From Streptomyces sp. GKU 895 (GTDB lineage: Bacteria > Actinomycetota > Actinomycetes > Streptomycetales > Streptomycetaceae): a stretch of DNA of 55,750 nt. Position 1 is the first letter of the stretch. Each line of letters begins with the position of its first letter. A program made the position numbers and the translations under genes. The DNA lies in NCBI GenBank assembly GCA_002027195.1, contig MWJO01000049.1:1-55750 (forward strand), read 5' to 3'. Shown here piece after piece: positions 53,408 through 55,750 of this stretch. The notes beneath the pieces were generated by a model that had not been told where the DNA came from, did not search any database, and worked only from the letters and a program-made list of their open reading frames with translations.

Positions 53408-54033
53408 GCCGCTGCCGTGACCTCGCGTACCCACGGCGTCCTGGCGTCGACGCGGCTGCTCTTCTCGACGTCCCAGGTGCCGTAGCGGGGGTTGAGGTCG
53501 ACGTCGAGTTCCTTGGAGGCCTTGGACAGGGCCGCCCAGAAGGCCGGCTGGCTGGTGTCGGTGCCGAGGGCGGCGGCGAGTTTCTGGGCCTCCAGCTGGA
53601 GGCGGAGGTTTTCGTCGAGGCGCTCGGGGGCGATGCCGTACTGCTGGAGCCAGGCCGTCTCCAGGCCCTTGGCGCCGCCGGCCTGCTCTTCCAGGCCCGC
53701 CCGCATGGTCTGGATCTCCTTGCGGGTGACGGTGATGCCCGCGTCCTCGGCCGCCCGGTGCAGGACCCGGTAGAACACCATGCCGTGGAGGGTGTCGCGG
53801 GTGAGGGTGCCGCTCTTGGCGATGGCCTGCGCGTACTGCGCGTCGTCCGTCACCGCGGCGCGCTGGGCGTCGCGGACCTCGTTCACCCTGGTCTCCAGTT
53901 GCGCGACGGTGATCCGCTGGCCGCCGACGACGGCTGCCGCGCCGGGGTGCGCGTCGCTGCCGCAGGCGGTGAGAAGGGGCGCCGCGGCGATCGCGGCGGA
54001 GAGGAGGAGCGCGGTGCGACGACGGCGGTGCAA
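53389..54033 (-). CDS. SurA-N-like lipoprotein chaperone/peptidyl-prolyl-isomerase relative
   Basis: TTG at 54033 follows GGGAGG. The protein of about 214 residues is a lipoprotein (HRRRRTALLLSAAIAAAPLLTAC, Cys near residue 22). The mature part has the SurA N-terminal-domain pattern (AAAVVGGQRITVAQLETRVNEVRDAQRA, GMVFYRVLHRAAEDAGITVTRKEIQTMRAGLEEQAGGAKGLETAW, GIAPERLDENLRLQLEAQKLAAALG) and the end NPRYGTWDVEKSSRV. A parvulin catalytic domain is absent. It probably helps fold exported proteins at the membrane. Confidence 0.85.
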   Translation of the reverse strand: MHRRRRTALLLSAAIAAAPLLTACGSDAHPGAAAVVGGQRITVAQLETRVNEVRDAQRAAVTDDAQYAQAIAKSGTLTRDTLHGMVFYRVLHRAAEDAGITVTRKEIQTMRAGLEEQAGGAKGLETAWLQQYGIAPERLDENLRLQLEAQKLAAALGTDTSQPAFWAALSKASKELDVDLNPRYGTWDVEKSSRVDARTPWVREVTAAATRQTA

Positions 54034-54200
54034 GGAAGCCTCCCGGGGAGCTTGTGCGACGGTGCACAAAGTCTTGCGGTGATCGATGGTAGGCAGTGGG
54101 CAAGCTCTGGCCAACCCATTCGACCAACGATTCACCGGGACTTGGGGCACCGGCGCGCCTGAGGGGTGACGCCGGGTTCCGCACGCGGCCCGGACATGCC

Positions 54201-55750
54201 CTAGCCGCGTACCTGCCCGAGCCACTCCAGCGTCCGGCGTACCTCGGTCGCGAGGGGGTGGCCGGGGCCGTGGAGGTGTTCCACGTCGTGGACGAGGCGG
54301 GCCAGGGTGTCGTGGGCCGCGGGACGGTCGCCGAGGGCCAGGAGGAGGAGGCCGATGCGGCGGCGGATGTCGTGGGCCATGTCGGGGTCGCCCGCCACGT
54401 ACTGGTTCTCGTAGAAGGGGAGCAGCGCGCGGTACTCGGCGAGCGCGGCCGCCGGTTCGCCGAGTTGTTCGAGGCACTGGGCGGCGTCGTGGCGGAAGCG
54501 GAGGGACTGGGGGTCGGCGTGGCCTGCCTCGGCGGCGCGTTCGTCGGCGAGTCGGCGCAGTTCGGGCAGTGCGCGCCGGTACTGGCCGTCGTCCATGAGT
54601 GTGGCGGCGTACTGCTTGCGCAGGGTGCGGACCACGGGTGAGTGCTCGCCGTGCTGTTCCGCCGCCGCGGGCAGGATCGCGCCGAGGATGTCGACGGCCT
54701 GGGTGATGCGGCCCTCGCCGAGGAGGCGCTTGACCTCGTCGACGGCGCGCGCGACGTCGGGTTTCGCGGTGGGGGGCGTGTGCGGCATGGCGGGCGCCGG
54801 CTGGGGTGCGGGCGTGCGCGCGCGGTCCGGCCAGGGGGCGTGCGGGCGCAGGAAGGGGGCGCGTGGGGGTCCAGGGGGGCGCCCCTGTGGGCATCCCGCG
54901 CGCGGGCAGGAGCAGCGCCAGGTGCTCGTAGACCTCCTGGGCGCTGGCGGGGCGGTGCTGCGGGTCCTTGGCGAGCAGGCGCAGGACGAGCGTCTCGAGC
55001 GCCTCCGGCACCTCGGGGCGCAGGCGGCGCACGGGGAGCGGGGGCTCGTAGAGGTGGCGGTGCAGGACGCCGAGCGCCGTCGAGCCGGAGAACGGGACGT
55101 CGCCGCTGAGGAGTTCGTGGAGCAGCACGCCGAGTGCGTAGAGGTCGGTGTACGGGCCGACGGCGCCGCCCATGGCCTGCTCGGGGGCCATGTAGGCGGG
55201 CGAGCCGATGGGGGTGCCGGTGTGGGTGAGGCGGGTGGTGTCGGCGTCCATGACGGAGGCGACGCCGAGGTCGAGGACGGTGACGGTGCCGTCCTGCTTC
55301 ACCATCACGTTGCGCGGCTTGAGGTCGCGGTGGACGATCGGCACGGCGTGCACGGCGCTCAGCACGGCGCACAGTTGCGCGGCGACCGCGACGGCCCACT
55401 GCCAGGGGTACGGGTCGTGCTCGGCGAGGTGGTCGGAGAGGTCCGCGCCGTCGACGTACTGCATGACGAGGAACAGTTCCTCGCCCTCGCTGCCCGCGTC
55501 GTGCACGGTGACGAGCCCGGGGTGGTCGACCTGCGCGGTCACCCGGCACTCGCGCACGAACCGGCGGCGCAGCTCGTCCGCCTCCTGCCCGGCGACCTTG
55601 TCGGGGCGCAGCAGTTTCACCGCCACGCGCCGGTCGAGCCGTTGGTCGTACGCCGTCCAGACCTGTCCCATGCCGTCGCCGATGACGAGGGCGGTGCGGC
55701 CGCCGCCGAGGGTGATGACGTCGTACCAGTCGCCGCCGACCGCGGCCTCG
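54201..55750 (-). CDS. Ser/Thr protein kinase with TPR-type C-terminus; N-terminus fused to a SpoIIE motif (frameshifted, runs off right edge)
   Basis: The kinase domain has VAVKLL (Lys), IVHRDLKPRNVMV, VLDLGVA (DLG in place of DFG), GSPAYMAPEQA and LYALGVLLHELL. After GAPPWTPTRP an extra base in a C5 run (about 54855-54859) breaks the frame; the next frame reads FLRPHAPWPDRARTPAPQPAP and a TPR-like region (RAVDEVKRLLGEGRITQAVDILGAILPAAAEQHGEHSPVVRTLRKQYAATLMDDGQYRRALPELRRLADERA) to 54201. Upstream, in frame without a start, is VGGDWYDVITLGGGRTALVIGD, a SpoIIE/PP2C phosphatase signature, joined to GMGQVWTAYDQRL, where a kinase P-loop should begin. The start lies outside the window. Confidence 0.78.

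Overview
The window is actinobacterial chromosome and almost certainly Streptomyces. It is GC-rich throughout, with GC-biased codons, many GTG and TTG starts, overlapping stop/start junctions, Tat and lipoprotein signals and LPXTG surface proteins. It carries the rare-codon tRNA-Leu(UAA), bldA, and two resuscitation-promoting factors. From memory, not a search, the order ndh, ppx/gppA, DUF501, divIC-like, eno, rpfA, rpfC, P450 resembles the core region around SCO3090-SCO3100 of S. coelicolor.

Left part (1-10.2 kb): a surface-protein pair (one LPXTG protein), an AhpD-like protein, and a partner-switching stress module (kinase-like anti-sigma factor, STAS antagonist, divergent SigB/SigF-family sigma factor). 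Next comes a minus-strand histidine-utilisation operon, hutU, an M20 amidohydrolase, hutF and hutI, with two 4-bp overlaps and an inverted repeat in front of hutU.

Middle (10.3-25.8 kb): a LysA-like PLP decarboxylase, a small operon of Roadblock/LC7-type proteins plus a DUF4388/PatA-like protein without a GTPase or kinase, a MurR/RpiR regulator translationally coupled to a histidine-ammonia-lyase-like protein that lacks the residues for the MIO cofactor, an OpuC-type osmoprotectant ABC transporter, a secreted beta-carbonic anhydrase, an SDR/XRE divergent pair, and an orphan serine recombinase.

Right-middle (25.8-46.1 kb): cystathionine beta-synthase, SGNH hydrolase, thiolase, small conserved proteins, Bax-inhibitor-1 protein, 4-hydroxybenzoate hydroxylase, bldA, a MacB/FtsX-type ABC exporter, a cyclopropane-synthase-like methyltransferase, type II NADH dehydrogenase with Rex-like operators, exopolyphosphatase, DUF501, a DivIC/FtsB-like protein and enolase.

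Right end (46.1-55.75 kb): rpfA under a c-di-AMP (ydaO-type) riboswitch, rpfC, a cytochrome P450, a P-loop/STAND-like ATPase with TPR/Sel1-like repeats and the only in-frame TTA codon I found, mazG, a SurA-like lipoprotein, and a Ser/Thr kinase whose N-terminus, as read, is fused in frame to a SpoIIE-type phosphatase motif and runs off the window.

Ten otherwise conserved genes are broken by eleven single-base shifts, most in or next to short G/C runs. The pattern looks more like sequencing error than gene decay, so these genes are annotated as single genes with the frameshift noted.
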